A DNA stretch of 46,056 nucleotides from Chloroflexota bacterium (GTDB taxonomy: Bacteria > Chloroflexota > Dehalococcoidia > Lucifugimonadales > UBA3495), in NCBI GenBank assembly GCA_022562475.1, contig JADFPD010000004.1, positions 1-46,056 of the forward strand, read 5' to 3'. How positions within the stretch are numbered: the stretch's first letter is position 1; every line of letters starts with the position of its first letter. Both the position numbers and the translations under genes were made by a program. Below, in pieces: positions 25,604-34,143 of this stretch. Under the pieces are notes generated by a model. The model did no database searches and had not been told where the DNA came from. It saw nothing but the letters and a program-made list of their open reading frames with translations.

Positions 25604-26188
25604 TTAGTGGAGCTTTTCCGTAGCGGCCGCCGCCATCGATCGGACTGCCGGCAGGTGGCACAATCCGTTGGCTTCGATGCCGAATACCGGGTTAAATTTG
25701 CTCCGGAAGTTTTCATAGGCGATGATTGCCGAAAGCTCCACCAATTCCTCGTCAGTGAACTCCTTCTGCAATTTTCTGAAGAACCGCTCGCTCACACGCT
25801 TCCCCGTGTAGGTCATACGCTCGGCAAGCTCCAAAGCCAGCTTCTCACGTCCGCTGAAAAGACTGCCGTCTTTATAGGACTCGAGGTGCGCCAACTTTTC
25901 CGCTGATCCGCTCTCTTGCGCCGCCCTGGACGCATTGATATCGATTCAAAATGGGCAGCCGTTGATCCAAGCCGTCTTTGTGTAGACCAAATATTTCAGC
26001 GATGGACCGATCAGGCCCGAGGCGTCTATGCCGGCCGCCAAGGCGATCGATCCGGCCATGATCGTCGGTCTCAGGGCGAATATCGGGGTTGTGTTCAACA
26101 CTTCGCCAAAGATGCTTCTCTGGCGCTGGAACAATTCCCTGACCTCCGGAGTCGCTTCTTCCTCGGTTATCCCATGAATTCTGGCCAT
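25604..26188 (-). CDS. AhpD-like/carboxymuconolactone decarboxylase-family protein, candidate CxxU selenoprotein
   Basis: ATG 26188 follows AAGGAGA. The frame reads VYTKTAWINGCPF, then TGA (25946-25948), then IDINASRAAQESGSAEKLAH and on to a normal end, 194 residues in all with no other stop. The TGA sits exactly at the second Cys of the AhpD redox motif CxxC (GCPF-C-ID), so the natural reading is CPFU. AhpD-like selenoproteins with CxxU are known from metagenomic surveys. A hairpin with a GGG-containing loop follows at bacterial-SECIS distance. The product would be a peroxide- or disulfide-reducing thiol/selenol oxidoreductase. It lies 29 bases downstream of the ABM-domain gene in one operon. 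Conventional gene callers would split it in two. Confidence 0.8.
25917..25934 (-). promoter_or_regulatory. Candidate bacterial SECIS hairpin
   Basis: Starting 12 bases after the TGA, TGCGTC pairs with GGCGCA (one G-T pair) around the loop CAGGGC. The loop begins 18 bases after the TGA, with guanines at 20-22. This fits the bacterial SECIS pattern of a short stem with G's in an apical loop about 16-37 bases downstream. Confidence 0.55.
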
Positions 26189-26217
26189 GGAGATTTTCTC
26201 CTTTTCGCGCTGACGCG

Positions 26218-26520
26218 TCAGGCTGAAGCCTCTACGCTTAATTCATAATGATCGAAGGTTGGAGGCCCGGCGAAAACGCTGTTAAATTTGGCCACTTGTT
26301 CTTGTAAATATCCACTGCCGGACTCACTGGCCAACATATCCGTTTCCGATTCCCAGATGGTGATGGAGAGGATCTTGCCGCCACCGGCATCGGTCATCAG
26401 GTAGCTTCCCTGCCATCCTTTTTGGGCCTTGGCGGCAGGGACCAACGAGTCATTGTGGAGATCGATGACTTCCTGCATTTTTCCCGGCCGGATTTGAACG
26501 GTTGCCGCTCTTACGTACAT
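26218..26520 (-). CDS. Antibiotic biosynthesis monooxygenase (ABM)-domain protein
   Basis: 100 residues, a single dimeric ferredoxin-like ABM domain: MYVRAATVQIRPGKMQEVID, then a middle strand ILSITIWESETDM and the C-terminal YELSVEASA. GAGGAAGA precedes the ATG at 26520. Such small proteins are cofactor-free monooxygenases or stress-related heme/quinone handlers; the substrate here is unknown. It is first in an operon with the AhpD-like selenoprotein, which suggests a redox or detoxification role. The 186-base divergent region to phosphonoacetate hydrolase must hold both promoters. Confidence 0.75.
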   Translation of the reverse strand: MYVRAATVQIRPGKMQEVIDLHNDSLVPAAKAQKGWQGSYLMTDAGGGKILSITIWESETDMLASESGSGYLQEQVAKFNSVFAGPPTFDHYELSVEASA

Positions 26521-26706
26521 TCTTCCTCTTATGTCGATAATGATTCAGCCGGATTCAAATTGGTGATCGATCGTCCTCGAACGGTTGATGGGCTACTTTA
26601 TCATGTCAGTCAGACCGGCAGTGTGGTGGGTGTGTCCTTCCAATCGTAGTAGAATTCGCAGCATGTTGGACTTAAAGACCTGGCTAAGCGGCCAGGAGTC
26701 ACGCCT

Positions 26707-27819
26707 ATGAGCACGACGATAGTGATCATGATCGACGGTCTGGACCCCGTGTATCTCGACGTGTGCCCGGCGCCTAGGCTGGAGGAGTTAGCCAAAGCAG
26801 GGTCTCGGCTCAACGTTCGAGGAATGATGCCTTCAGTCACCAACGTAAACAACGTCTCTCTGGTAACCGGCAGCTATCCCGAGAGCCACGGCATCACCTC
26901 AAATTACTGGTTGGACCGGGAACGGGGCGGCGAGCACTACATGGAGTCGGCGAAATACATCAAGACCGAGACCATGTTTCAGCGGGCGGAAAGTATGGGT
27001 ATGCGCACTCTCTTGGTCACCGCCAAAGATAAACTGCGCCGTCTCCTAAGCAACGGCACGACCGTCAGCGTTTCCTCGGAGCAGCCGCCCGACTGGGTGG
27101 TCAATGGTGTCGGGACCCCGCCCGAGATCTACTCATTGGAAGTAAACCGCTGGGTGTTGGACGCCGGATTGTTCATCCTGTCGCAACAACATTTCGACCT
27201 GGCGTACCTGACGACCACCGACTATGCGATGCATTCACATGCCCCGGAGGAACCGGAATCGGCCCGTCACATTTCCTTGCTAGACGAGGGCATCGGGAAG
27301 TTGGTCGACGCATTTCCGGAAGCCCAGTTCTTGATAACGGCGGACCACGGCATGTCATCAAAAACCCGTATGCTGCACCTGCCGGACGACTTGGCTCGGG
27401 CTGGGATCAAGGCAAGAGCGATACCGATAATCAAGGACCAATACACGGTGCATCACTCCAATCTAGGAGGTTGCATCTACATCCATCTTGAGGGCCGCAC
27501 CGACAACCCTGATTCCGCGCTTGAGGTCCTCAGGAACATAGACGGCGTGGAGGAAGCGTTATCCCGGGAGGACGCGGCCAGGCGGTTCAAGCTGATGCCG
27601 GAGCGCATCGGAGATATCATGGCGCTTGGAGCTCATGACGTTGTATTCGGAGACCCATCCGAAGTGACATTGCCAAAAAAACTACGTAGCCACGGATCGG
27701 CCTACGAGCTGGACATTCCGGTGATCGCCTACGGCCATGACTTGGACATAGCCAATTTCACGGAGAACCGAAGCCTGGGTCAATACATAATCGACCACGT
27801 CTTGATCAACCCCCGCTGA
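26707..27819 (+). CDS. phnA: Phosphonoacetate hydrolase
   Basis: 370 residues. This alkaline-phosphatase-superfamily metalloenzyme cleaves the C-P bond of phosphonoacetate into acetate and phosphate. Metal and nucleophile segments are IVIMIDGLDP (Asp), PSVTNVNNVSLVTGSYPE (Thr nucleophile), LTTTDYAMHSHAPEE (Asp, His) and LITADHGMSSKTRMLHL (Asp, His). IPIIKDQYTVHHSNLGG near residue 240 is also characteristic of the family. Length fits PhnA (about 400). No phosphonate transporter or lyase genes are adjacent, so it probably works alone on imported phosphonoacetate. A terminator follows 80 bases after the stop. Confidence 0.9.
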   Translation: MSTTIVIMIDGLDPVYLDVCPAPRLEELAKAGSRLNVRGMMPSVTNVNNVSLVTGSYPESHGITSNYWLDRERGGEHYMESAKYIKTETMFQRAESMGMRTLLVTAKDKLRRLLSNGTTVSVSSEQPPDWVVNGVGTPPEIYSLEVNRWVLDAGLFILSQQHFDLAYLTTTDYAMHSHAPEEPESARHISLLDEGIGKLVDAFPEAQFLITADHGMSSKTRMLHLPDDLARAGIKARAIPIIKDQYTVHHSNLGGCIYIHLEGRTDNPDSALEVLRNIDGVEEALSREDAARRFKLMPERIGDIMALGAHDVVFGDPSEVTLPKKLRSHGSAYELDIPVIAYGHDLDIANFTENRSLGQYIIDHVLINPR

Positions 27820-27897
27820 GTCGGAATCGCGCCCCGGGCAAATCCAAAAGCACCATACCGAGGATATTCAGACAACATCTGACAATCCCTAATAAGT

Positions 27898-27930
27898 AAG
27901 GCCCCTGGAATCAACCAAGGGCCTTATTTT
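27898..27930 (+). terminator. Intrinsic terminator after phnA
   Basis: AAGGCCCCTGG (27898-27908) pairs with CCAAGGGCCTT (27915-27925), one mismatch, loop AATCAA, then ATTTT. It also lies just beyond the 3' end of tRNA-Glu on the minus strand, so it may serve both directions. Confidence 0.8.
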
Positions 27931-27942
27931 GTGCCTAAATAT

Positions 27943-28021
27943 TGGTACCCCGGATGGGCTTCGATCCCATGATCTCCACCTTGAAAGGGTGGCGTCCTGG
28001 ACCAGGCTAGACGACCGGGGC
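27943..28021 (-). tRNA. tRNA-Glu (anticodon UUC)
   Basis: Minus strand: acceptor GCCCCGG pairs with CCGGGGT (G1-T72 wobble). The anticodon stem CCACC/GGTGG encloses loop CTTTCAA (anticodon TTC). The T stem ATGGG/CCCAT has loop ATCGAAG. The discriminator is A and CCA is encoded (27943-27945). Position 54 is A instead of the nearly universal T, and position 60 is G. Confidence 0.9.
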
Positions 28022-28113
28022 ACGTGCGTATTCTACTATAGCGCCGGGCCTATTGGTAGAATTTTTCGTCGCGGAAATGATTTAGGTCAAGCTGACGGGC
28101 TGTTAGCTGACGG

Positions 28114-29145
28114 CTACGGATACACCGCCAACGCCTCCAGGGACGTCTCCTCCGGGAACCCACACATCACGTTCATGTTCTGGACGGCCTGGCCGGCGGC
28201 GCCCTTCACCAGGTTGTCCAAGCAGCTGATGACGATCAACCGCCCCGTGCGCTGGTCGATGGCCGGGTGGACCAGGCACAGGTTGTTGCCCAAGGTCTGC
28301 TTGGTCTGGGGAGGCGTGGCCACCACCCGCACGAAGGGGTCGTCGGCGTAGTAGTCCCGGTAAAGGTCCAGCATCTTTTCCTTGCCCTCATCGCCCGTCC
28401 ATTTCCCCGGCTCGGTCAGGGTCGCGTAGCAGGAACTTAAGATGCCTCGGGTCATCGGAATCAGGTGGGTCAAGAAAGTAAGATTTAAGGGCTCGCTGGA
28501 CAAAGCAGCCAGCTCCTGAGTGATCTCCGGCAGGTGCCGGTGGCCGTTCAGCGCGTAGGCGAAGACGTTCTCGTTCACCTCGGAGAAGTGGTTGGTCATG
28601 TCCATGCTGCGGCCGCCGCCCGACACCCCAGATTTGGCATCGACGATGATGTCTTGGGTGATGATTCCCGCGGCCACCGCTGGGGCCAGGCCCAAGATGG
28701 CGCTGGTGGGGTAGCAGCCGGGGTTGGCGACCAGGCGGGAGGCCTTAACGTCTTCCCGGTGCAGCTCGGTGAGCCCATAGACCGCCTCCTCAAGGTAGGT
28801 GGGGTCCGGGTGAGCCACGCCATACCATTCTTGATATTCGTCTGCCTTCTTCAGGCGGAAATCGGCGCTGATGTCGACGACCTTCACGCCCTGTTCCAAC
28901 ACCGGGATGCAGGCTTCGGCGCTGGCTTTATGGGGTAAGGCCGAAAAGACCAGGTCCAGGCTGCCGCTCAGTTCCGGCTCAATGGTCAGGTCCATGGCGG
29001 TCAGGTGAGGGAACACCTCATTCAATTGCTGGCCGGCGGCGCTTCTGCCCGTGACCGAAGTGATTTCCACCTCGGGATGACGGTACAGGATGCGCGCCAG
29101 TTCACTGCCTGCGTAACCGGTGATGTTGATGATCCCTACTTTCAT
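28114..29145 (-). CDS. argC: N-acetyl-gamma-glutamyl-phosphate reductase
   Basis: The start chosen is ATG 29143-29145 (MKVGIINITGYAGSELARIL), giving 343 residues; the frame extends 20 codons upstream into nth with no family sequence. The NADP-binding N terminus (NITGYAGSELARIL) and catalytic Cys (LVANPGCYPTSAILGLAP) are present. The downstream SGVSGGGRSMDM and HRHLPEITQEL complete the fold. It performs the third step of arginine biosynthesis. It follows nth by 16 bases on the same strand and is the last gene of that unit. Other arg genes are not in the window. Confidence 0.96.
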   Translation of the reverse strand: MKVGIINITGYAGSELARILYRHPEVEITSVTGRSAAGQQLNEVFPHLTAMDLTIEPELSGSLDLVFSALPHKASAEACIPVLEQGVKVVDISADFRLKKADEYQEWYGVAHPDPTYLEEAVYGLTELHREDVKASRLVANPGCYPTSAILGLAPAVAAGIITQDIIVDAKSGVSGGGRSMDMTNHFSEVNENVFAYALNGHRHLPEITQELAALSSEPLNLTFLTHLIPMTRGILSSCYATLTEPGKWTGDEGKEKMLDLYRDYYADDPFVRVVATPPQTKQTLGNNLCLVHPAIDQRTGRLIVISCLDNLVKGAAGQAVQNMNVMCGFPEETSLEALAVYP

Positions 29146-29161
29146 GTCGCTTACTCTATGT

Positions 29162-29968
29162 CTACGGGCTTTCGGACTGGGGAACGTGGGGCATGGGAGC
29201 CCCACTGCTGCCTGCCAGAGTATTTTCCTCCTGGGCGGCCAATACGGCCAGGTCCGCCTTGCTCATGAACTTCTTTCGGGAGGGACAGAGCCCGCCAACC
29301 ACGCACTCGGGGCACAGGGGCCGTTGGGCCCGGCACACCTGGCGTCCATGGTTGATGTACGAGATGTGGAAGTTGAAAACTTCCTCAGGCTCGACCTTCT
29401 CCTCCAGAATATCGTGGGCCTTGTCCACGCTCACCTTGGGGCCGATCAGTCCCAGGCGTTGGGAGACCCGGTAGATGTGGGTGTCGATGGCCATGGCCGG
29501 CATGCCCAGGGAAAAGCTTAGCACGATTCCGGCCGACTTTGGGCCGATGCCGGGCAATCGCCGGAGCCAGGCTTTGGCGTCGTTCAGAGGCATCTCCCGC
29601 AGGAACGACAGGTCCAGCGAGCCGTTCAGTTCCAGGACCCGGTTCAACACCTCTTTGATGCGGGGCGCCTTGATCTTGGCCAGGCCTCCCGGAGCTATCG
29701 CCTTCTCTATCTCCTCGATCTCGCCCGACGCCACCTCTTCCAGCGTGACGAACCGGTCCATCAAGCGGCGGTAGGCGCGGCTGGAGTTGATGTCGGAAGT
29801 GTGCTGCGAAAGGATGGTGAAGACCATCTCGTCGATGGGAGGCAGGCGCGGCTCTTTAGAGAAGGGTCCATATTGCTCGGTCATCAACTCGATCGTCCGG
29901 GCGATATCTTCCTTATTCTTGGTCCTGGGGGCCCTTTTTTTTACGCTGGTCATAGGCATGATTTCCAT
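29162..29968 (-). CDS. nth: Endonuclease III (DNA glycosylase/AP lyase)
   Basis: ATG 29968 (MEIMPMTSVKKRAPRTKNKE) is preferred over a TTG at 30037; ATGs three and five codons further in are also possible. The helix-hairpin-helix LRRLPGIGPKSAGIVLSFS carries the catalytic Lys, and DTHIYRVSQRLG gives the catalytic Asp. The 4Fe-4S cluster loop is CRAQRPLCPECVVGGLC (C-x6-C-x2-C-x5-C). It removes oxidised pyrimidines. The C-terminal tail of about 35 residues after the cluster (KFMSKADLAVLAAQEEN) is longer than in E. coli Nth. It sits between the transporter terminator and argC. Confidence 0.95.
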   Translation of the reverse strand: MEIMPMTSVKKRAPRTKNKEDIARTIELMTEQYGPFSKEPRLPPIDEMVFTILSQHTSDINSSRAYRRLMDRFVTLEEVASGEIEEIEKAIAPGGLAKIKAPRIKEVLNRVLELNGSLDLSFLREMPLNDAKAWLRRLPGIGPKSAGIVLSFSLGMPAMAIDTHIYRVSQRLGLIGPKVSVDKAHDILEEKVEPEEVFNFHISYINHGRQVCRAQRPLCPECVVGGLCPSRKKFMSKADLAVLAAQEENTLAGSSGAPMPHVPQSESP

Positions 29969-30050
29969 TTGAAGGGGCCGGCCGCGTGGGCTGGAATCTG
30001 TTAGCGGTCCGGCGCAGGTGAAGATTTTAGCACCCAACCGGCTAAAAATT

Positions 30051-30082
30051 AAAAAAACCGGGAGACTTGGCCTCCCGGTTTT
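30051..30082 (-). terminator. Terminator at the end of the peptide ABC transporter operon
   Basis: AAAACCGGGAG (30054-30064) and CTCCCGGTTTT (30072-30082) form an 11-bp stem. On the minus strand it ends in seven consecutive T. It lies 30 bases after the last transporter gene and separates it from nth. Confidence 0.9.
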
Positions 30083-30110
30083 AGATGTTCCTATCCTGAG
30101 ATTGGAAACG

Positions 30111-31115
30111 TTAGAACAGGTGGCAACTCAGCGAGTGCCCGGGCGAGATCTCTTTGGTTATGGGCTTTTCCACGGAGCAACGGTCCATGGCGGCAGGGCA
30201 ACGGGGGTGGAAATAGCAGCCCGACGGCGGGTTGAGCGGCGAAGGCACCTCACCCTGGAGGATTATCTCCTCTTGTTCCATGTCGGGATGGGAGGGCAAC
30301 GCCGCCGACATCAGGGCCTTGGTGTACGGGTGAGACGGATTGATGAAGAGTTCCTTGACCGGCGAAAGCTCCACGATCTGTCCCAGGTACATGACCGCGA
30401 CCCAGGTGCACATGTACCGCACCGTGGCCAGGTCATGGGCGATCAGCATGTAGGCGACGTTATATTCCTTCTGCAGGTCTTTCAGCAGGTTCATGATCTG
30501 GGCCCGGATGGAAACGTCCAAAGCCGATACCGGCTCGTCCAGCACGATAACCCTGGGGTTCAGGGCCAGTGCCCGGGCGATGGCCAGCCTTTGACGCTGT
30601 CCACCGGAGAATTCATGGGGGAAGAGGTTGGAGTGGTACTCGTTCAGGCCGACGTCGTTCAGGAGTTTCATCACCCGCGCTTGTTGTTCTGAGCGGGAAA
30701 TGCTCCAGTTGATAACCATTGGCTCCGCGATGATGTCTTTGACCCGCATACGGGGATTCAGGGAACTCCACGGGTCCTGAAAAACCGCTTGGACCGAACT
30801 CCGGTACGCCTTTCTGACCTCGGCTGAGGTATGGTGGACGTCTTGGCCCTCGAAGAGGATGCTGCCGTCGGTCGGCTCCTCAAGCATCAACATCATCTTC
30901 GCGGTGGTGCTCTTGCCACAGCCGGATTCGCCAACGACTCCCAGTGTTTCCCCGGCCCGGAGCTCAAAGGATATGTCGTCTACTGCCTTGATGTGACCGG
31001 TGACCCGGGAGATCAACAGGCCCTTGGTCACCGGGAAGTACTTCTTGAGGTTTTTGGCCTCGAGCAATACCTGTCCTGGCTCGGTGGTCTGGGCGGGCGA
31101 TTCAGTAGTTGTCAT
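30111..31115 (-). CDS. Peptide ABC transporter ATP-binding protein (DppF/OppF-type)
   Basis: 334 residues from ATG 31115, whose ATGA overlaps the stop of the sister ATPase gene; the frame opens five codons earlier (MLEVR). Walker A is GESGCGKST, the signature is [15 protein letters not shown] and Walker B is [12 protein letters not shown]. The oligopeptide/dipeptide C-terminal extension with a Cys-containing segment ([15 protein letters not shown]) is also present. That segment binds an iron-sulfur cluster in some relatives. It energises uptake with the adjacent permeases. It is the last gene of the operon and a terminator follows. Confidence 0.95.
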   Translation of the reverse strand: MTTTESPAQTTEPGQVLLEAKNLKKYFPVTKGLLISRVTGHIKAVDDISFELRAGETLGVVGESGCGKSTTAKMMLMLEEPTDGSILFEGQDVHHTSAEVRKAYRSSVQAVFQDPWSSLNPRMRVKDIIAEPMVINWSISRSEQQARVMKLLNDVGLNEYHSNLFPHEFSGGQRQRLAIARALALNPRVIVLDEPVSALDVSIRAQIMNLLKDLQKEYNVAYMLIAHDLATVRYMCTWVAVMYLGQIVELSPVKELFINPSHPYTKALMSAALPSHPDMEQEEIILQGEVPSPLNPPSGCYFHPRCPAAMDRCSVEKPITKEISPGHSLSCHLF

Positions 31116-32104
31116 TCTAACTTCCAGCATGAAGCGATGTGACCATCAGACACCGCCAACGAATCGGGATATTGTTCCCGGCATTTGTCCATTACATCAG
31201 GGCAGCGGTCCGCGAAAGCGCAACCCACCGGCAGGTCATGGAGGGGCGGCGGCTGACCCTCGATCGAATACAACCGGTCAACGTCCCGGTCCATCTTGGG
31301 GACCGAGGCCAGTAGCGCCTCGGTGTAGGGATGGGACGGGTTGTTGAATATGTCTCTAACACTGCCGTGCTCGACGATGCGGCCGGCGTACATCACCGCG
31401 ACACGGTCGCACATCTTGGCGACGATGCCAAAGTCATGGGTGATGAAGATGATCGAGAGGTTCGACTCCCTTTGGATGTCCTTCAGTAGCTTCAGGTATT
31501 GTGCCTGAATGGTTACGTCGAGAGACGTGGTCGGCTCATCGGCGATGAGCACCTGGGGTTGGCATGAGATACCGATGGCTCCCACAACCCTCTGACGCAT
31601 GCCGCCGCTCATCTGATGGGGATAGTCCTTGGCTCTCTGCTCCGCGGCGGGGATATTGACTTTGCGCAGGACCTCCAGGGCTTTCTCAGTCACCGAGCGT
31701 CTCGGGATGTCCTGATGGATCCTGATTGCTTCTTCCACCTGGTTTCCGATCGAGAAAACCGGGTTTAGGGATGTCATCGGGTCTTGGATGATCAGGGCGA
31801 TCTTACTTCCCCTGATGCGGGCCATCTCCTGCTCGGAGATGGGGATGATGTCCTCGCCGTCCAGGATTATCTTTCCGGAGACGATGCGTCCAGGCGGAAT
31901 GGGTATCAACCGCATCAGTGAGAGCATGGTCACGGACTTGCCGCAACCGGACTCACCGACGATACCCAGAGTTTCGCCCCGGCGCAGGTCGAAGGATATC
32001 CCGTCAACGGCTTTAACCACACCCCAGCGGGTCGTAAAATACGTCCGCAGGTCCTCGACCGACAACACGGTCTCCGTGTTTATCCTGGTATCCGTGGTGA
32101 CCAT
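31112..32104 (-). CDS. Peptide ABC transporter ATP-binding protein (DppD/OppD-type)
   Basis: 330 residues. Walker A is GESGCGKSV, the signature is MSGGMRQRVVGAIGIS and Walker B is VLIADEPTTSLDVTIQ. The C-terminal oligopeptide extension contains GCAFADRCPDVMDKC, paralleling its partner. Together with DppF it forms the ATPase heterodimer on the membrane face. It overlaps the next gene by four bases and is 52 bases downstream of the DppC-type permease. Confidence 0.95.
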   Translation of the reverse strand: MVTTDTRINTETVLSVEDLRTYFTTRWGVVKAVDGISFDLRRGETLGIVGESGCGKSVTMLSLMRLIPIPPGRIVSGKIILDGEDIIPISEQEMARIRGSKIALIIQDPMTSLNPVFSIGNQVEEAIRIHQDIPRRSVTEKALEVLRKVNIPAAEQRAKDYPHQMSGGMRQRVVGAIGISCQPQVLIADEPTTSLDVTIQAQYLKLLKDIQRESNLSIIFITHDFGIVAKMCDRVAVMYAGRIVEHGSVRDIFNNPSHPYTEALLASVPKMDRDVDRLYSIEGQPPPLHDLPVGCAFADRCPDVMDKCREQYPDSLAVSDGHIASCWKLE

Positions 32105-32156
32105 TTAATCCTCTGGTTCCTTAAATCGCTGCGTTATTCAAGTAAAGGCCTTCCGG

Positions 32157-33197
32157 TCACTCCAGTTGCCGCAAGCGCGGGTCCAGAGTGTCTCGGAGCC
32201 AGTCGCCGAAGAGGTTCAACGACATCACGGTCAACATGATTGCGATACCGGGGAAAGTGGATATCCACCAAACGCCACCGGCCAGCTTGTCACGTCCGTC
32301 GGCAACCATGGAGCCCCAAGCGGGCGTGGGAGGCGGGACGCCGGCGCCCAGGAAACTGAGCGTCGACTCCAGCAGAATCACGATGCCGACCTGAAGGGTC
32401 GCCACCACGATCAGGGTGTTAATCGTACCGGGGAATATGTGTATGAACAGTATCCTGGGTGTTGAGGCTCCTGAGACCTTGGCCAAGGACACATAGTCCA
32501 TGTGCTTCAGTTGTAGAACTTCGCCCCGCACTTGGCGGGCGAATCTTGGCCAGATGAACAAACAGAGCACGGTTACGATGATCCATAGCGACTGACCCAA
32601 TGTGATCACCAGCACAAGGGCGATCAGGATCAACGGTATCGCTAATTTGATATCGACGAGGCGCATCAGGAACTCATCGACGAAACCGCCATACCAGCCT
32701 GCCATCAGGCCCATGGTCACGCCGATGGTGCCGCCCACCGCCAAGGTGACGACGGACACTAGGATCGAGATTCTAGCCCCGTAGATCACGCGGGAGAGAA
32801 CGTCCCGGCCCAGATGGTCGGTGCCCAACAGGAACTTGGTGCTCCCGGCCGGCCTGACGAATACCTCGATCCGGTCGCCCAACTGAATGTTGGGATCGAT
32901 CTTCTGGGCGTCGCTCAACGTGACGCTGGTTGTCCTTTCGTTGATCGTCATCCTCTCAACGACGGTCTTTACGGCCCTTTCGCCGTTGGACCAGGCCGGA
33001 GGGATGTTCCTTTCTCGAAGTTCGCCGCTCTCCGGGTCGTGGGGCGCGATGAGTGGCGCGAACAGCCCGGCGAATACCACCAAGCCCAGAAGGAACATGG
33101 GTATCACCGGCCAGCGCTTTATCTTTCGGTAGACTCCAGCCGCTTTTGCCCTACGAGTAGGGGGTGCAATTACGATTCCGCTAAGATCTGCTGCCAT
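32157..33197 (-). CDS. Peptide ABC transporter permease (DppC/OppC-type)
   Basis: 346 residues. A cytosolic N terminus leads to one membrane helix (MFLLGLVVFAGLFAPLIAPHD), then an unusually long periplasmic stretch of about 75 residues (ERMTINERTTSVTLSDAQKI). After this come LGTDHLGRDVLSRVIYGARI and the BPD transporter domain with five helices and the EAA-like loop (LAKVSGASTPRILFIHIFPG). The insert is longer than in DppC of E. coli and may contact the binding lipoproteins. The gene follows the DppB-type permease with a 16-base gap. Confidence 0.93.
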   Translation of the reverse strand: MAADLSGIVIAPPTRRAKAAGVYRKIKRWPVIPMFLLGLVVFAGLFAPLIAPHDPESGELRERNIPPAWSNGERAVKTVVERMTINERTTSVTLSDAQKIDPNIQLGDRIEVFVRPAGSTKFLLGTDHLGRDVLSRVIYGARISILVSVVTLAVGGTIGVTMGLMAGWYGGFVDEFLMRLVDIKLAIPLILIALVLVITLGQSLWIIVTVLCLFIWPRFARQVRGEVLQLKHMDYVSLAKVSGASTPRILFIHIFPGTINTLIVVATLQVGIVILLESTLSFLGAGVPPPTPAWGSMVADGRDKLAGGVWWISTFPGIAIMLTVMSLNLFGDWLRDTLDPRLRQLE

Positions 33198-33213
33198 CTT
33201 TTGCTCCTAATTC

Positions 33214-34131
33214 CTAAGCGTAACGGATTCGTGGGTCTACATAAGCGTAGAGAACGTCCACGATGAATGCGGCTGTTACATATAGCAAAGTGAAGGTTAT
33301 CACCACTCCCTGAAGCAGTGGGTAATCGAAGGCGAACAATGCTTCGATCGCCAGTCTGCCTAGGCCGGGCCAGGCGAACACCGTTTCCACTACCAAAGAA
33401 CCGGTCACCAGGGCGCCGATCGTTACCCCGGCGAAAGTAAGCGGTGGAATCAGAGCGTTCCTGAATGCGTGCTTCATGATGATCGTTCTGGAGTTGACAC
33501 CCTTGGCCCGTGCCAGCTTGATGTACTCCGAGTCCAGCACGTCCAACATGGCGGACCTAACCAACCGTAGATTGGCGGCGGCGTAATACCACCCCAAGGT
33601 CACGGCGGGGAGAATGATACTGTTCCATTCCTGTTTCCCGTATGGTGGCACCATTCCCAACTTCACGGCGAAGAAGAACATCAACATGATGCCCAACCAG
33701 AATGGCGGCGCCGATTGACCGACAAGCGCGATCAATTTTCCAAACGAGTCCATCATAGTGCCACGTTTTACGGCCGACAGGATCCCCAAGGGCACCCCGA
33801 TCAAGATCGAGAATGAGAAGGCTACCGCGCCCAGCAGCAAGGTTGCCGGCGCGCGCTCGATCACGACTTCAGTTACGGGCCGGCCTTCCCTGACCGATTC
33901 TCCGAAGTCGCCGCGGAGGGCGCCCTTCAGGAAGATTCCGTACTGCTGGTAATAGGGCTTATCCAAGCCTAATACTACCCCCATGCGGTCCCAGTCTTCC
34001 TGGGTCGAGTAATCATCCAGGTAGATGTGTCTGGGGTCCCCCGAGACTCTGCTCATTATGAAGATGATCAGAGACACCGAGAGCAGGGTTACCAAGGCGA
34101 GAAGGAACCGGCGTACCAAGTATTTCTGCAT
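33214..34131 (-). CDS. Peptide ABC transporter permease (DppB/OppB-type)
   Basis: 305 residues and six predicted helices. The N terminus MQKYLVRRFLLALVTLLSVS and RVSGDPRHI are typical of DppB. The EAA-like loop is YIKLARAKGVNSRTIIMKHA and is followed by FRNALIPPLTFAGVTIGALV. The C-terminal helix ends VLYAYVDPRIRYA. It pairs with the DppC-type permease as the membrane channel. It starts 12 bases after the stop of the small membrane protein gene. Confidence 0.94.
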   Translation of the reverse strand: MQKYLVRRFLLALVTLLSVSLIIFIMSRVSGDPRHIYLDDYSTQEDWDRMGVVLGLDKPYYQQYGIFLKGALRGDFGESVREGRPVTEVVIERAPATLLLGAVAFSFSILIGVPLGILSAVKRGTMMDSFGKLIALVGQSAPPFWLGIMLMFFFAVKLGMVPPYGKQEWNSIILPAVTLGWYYAAANLRLVRSAMLDVLDSEYIKLARAKGVNSRTIIMKHAFRNALIPPLTFAGVTIGALVTGSLVVETVFAWPGLGRLAIEALFAFDYPLLQGVVITFTLLYVTAAFIVDVLYAYVDPRIRYA

Positions 34132-34143
34132 TTTATCTAACCG

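Noticed and set aside
30018-30692. Plus-strand ORF opposite the DppF-type ATPase
   Set aside because: Begins inside the terminator and overlaps conserved ATPase codons; no plausible start signal.
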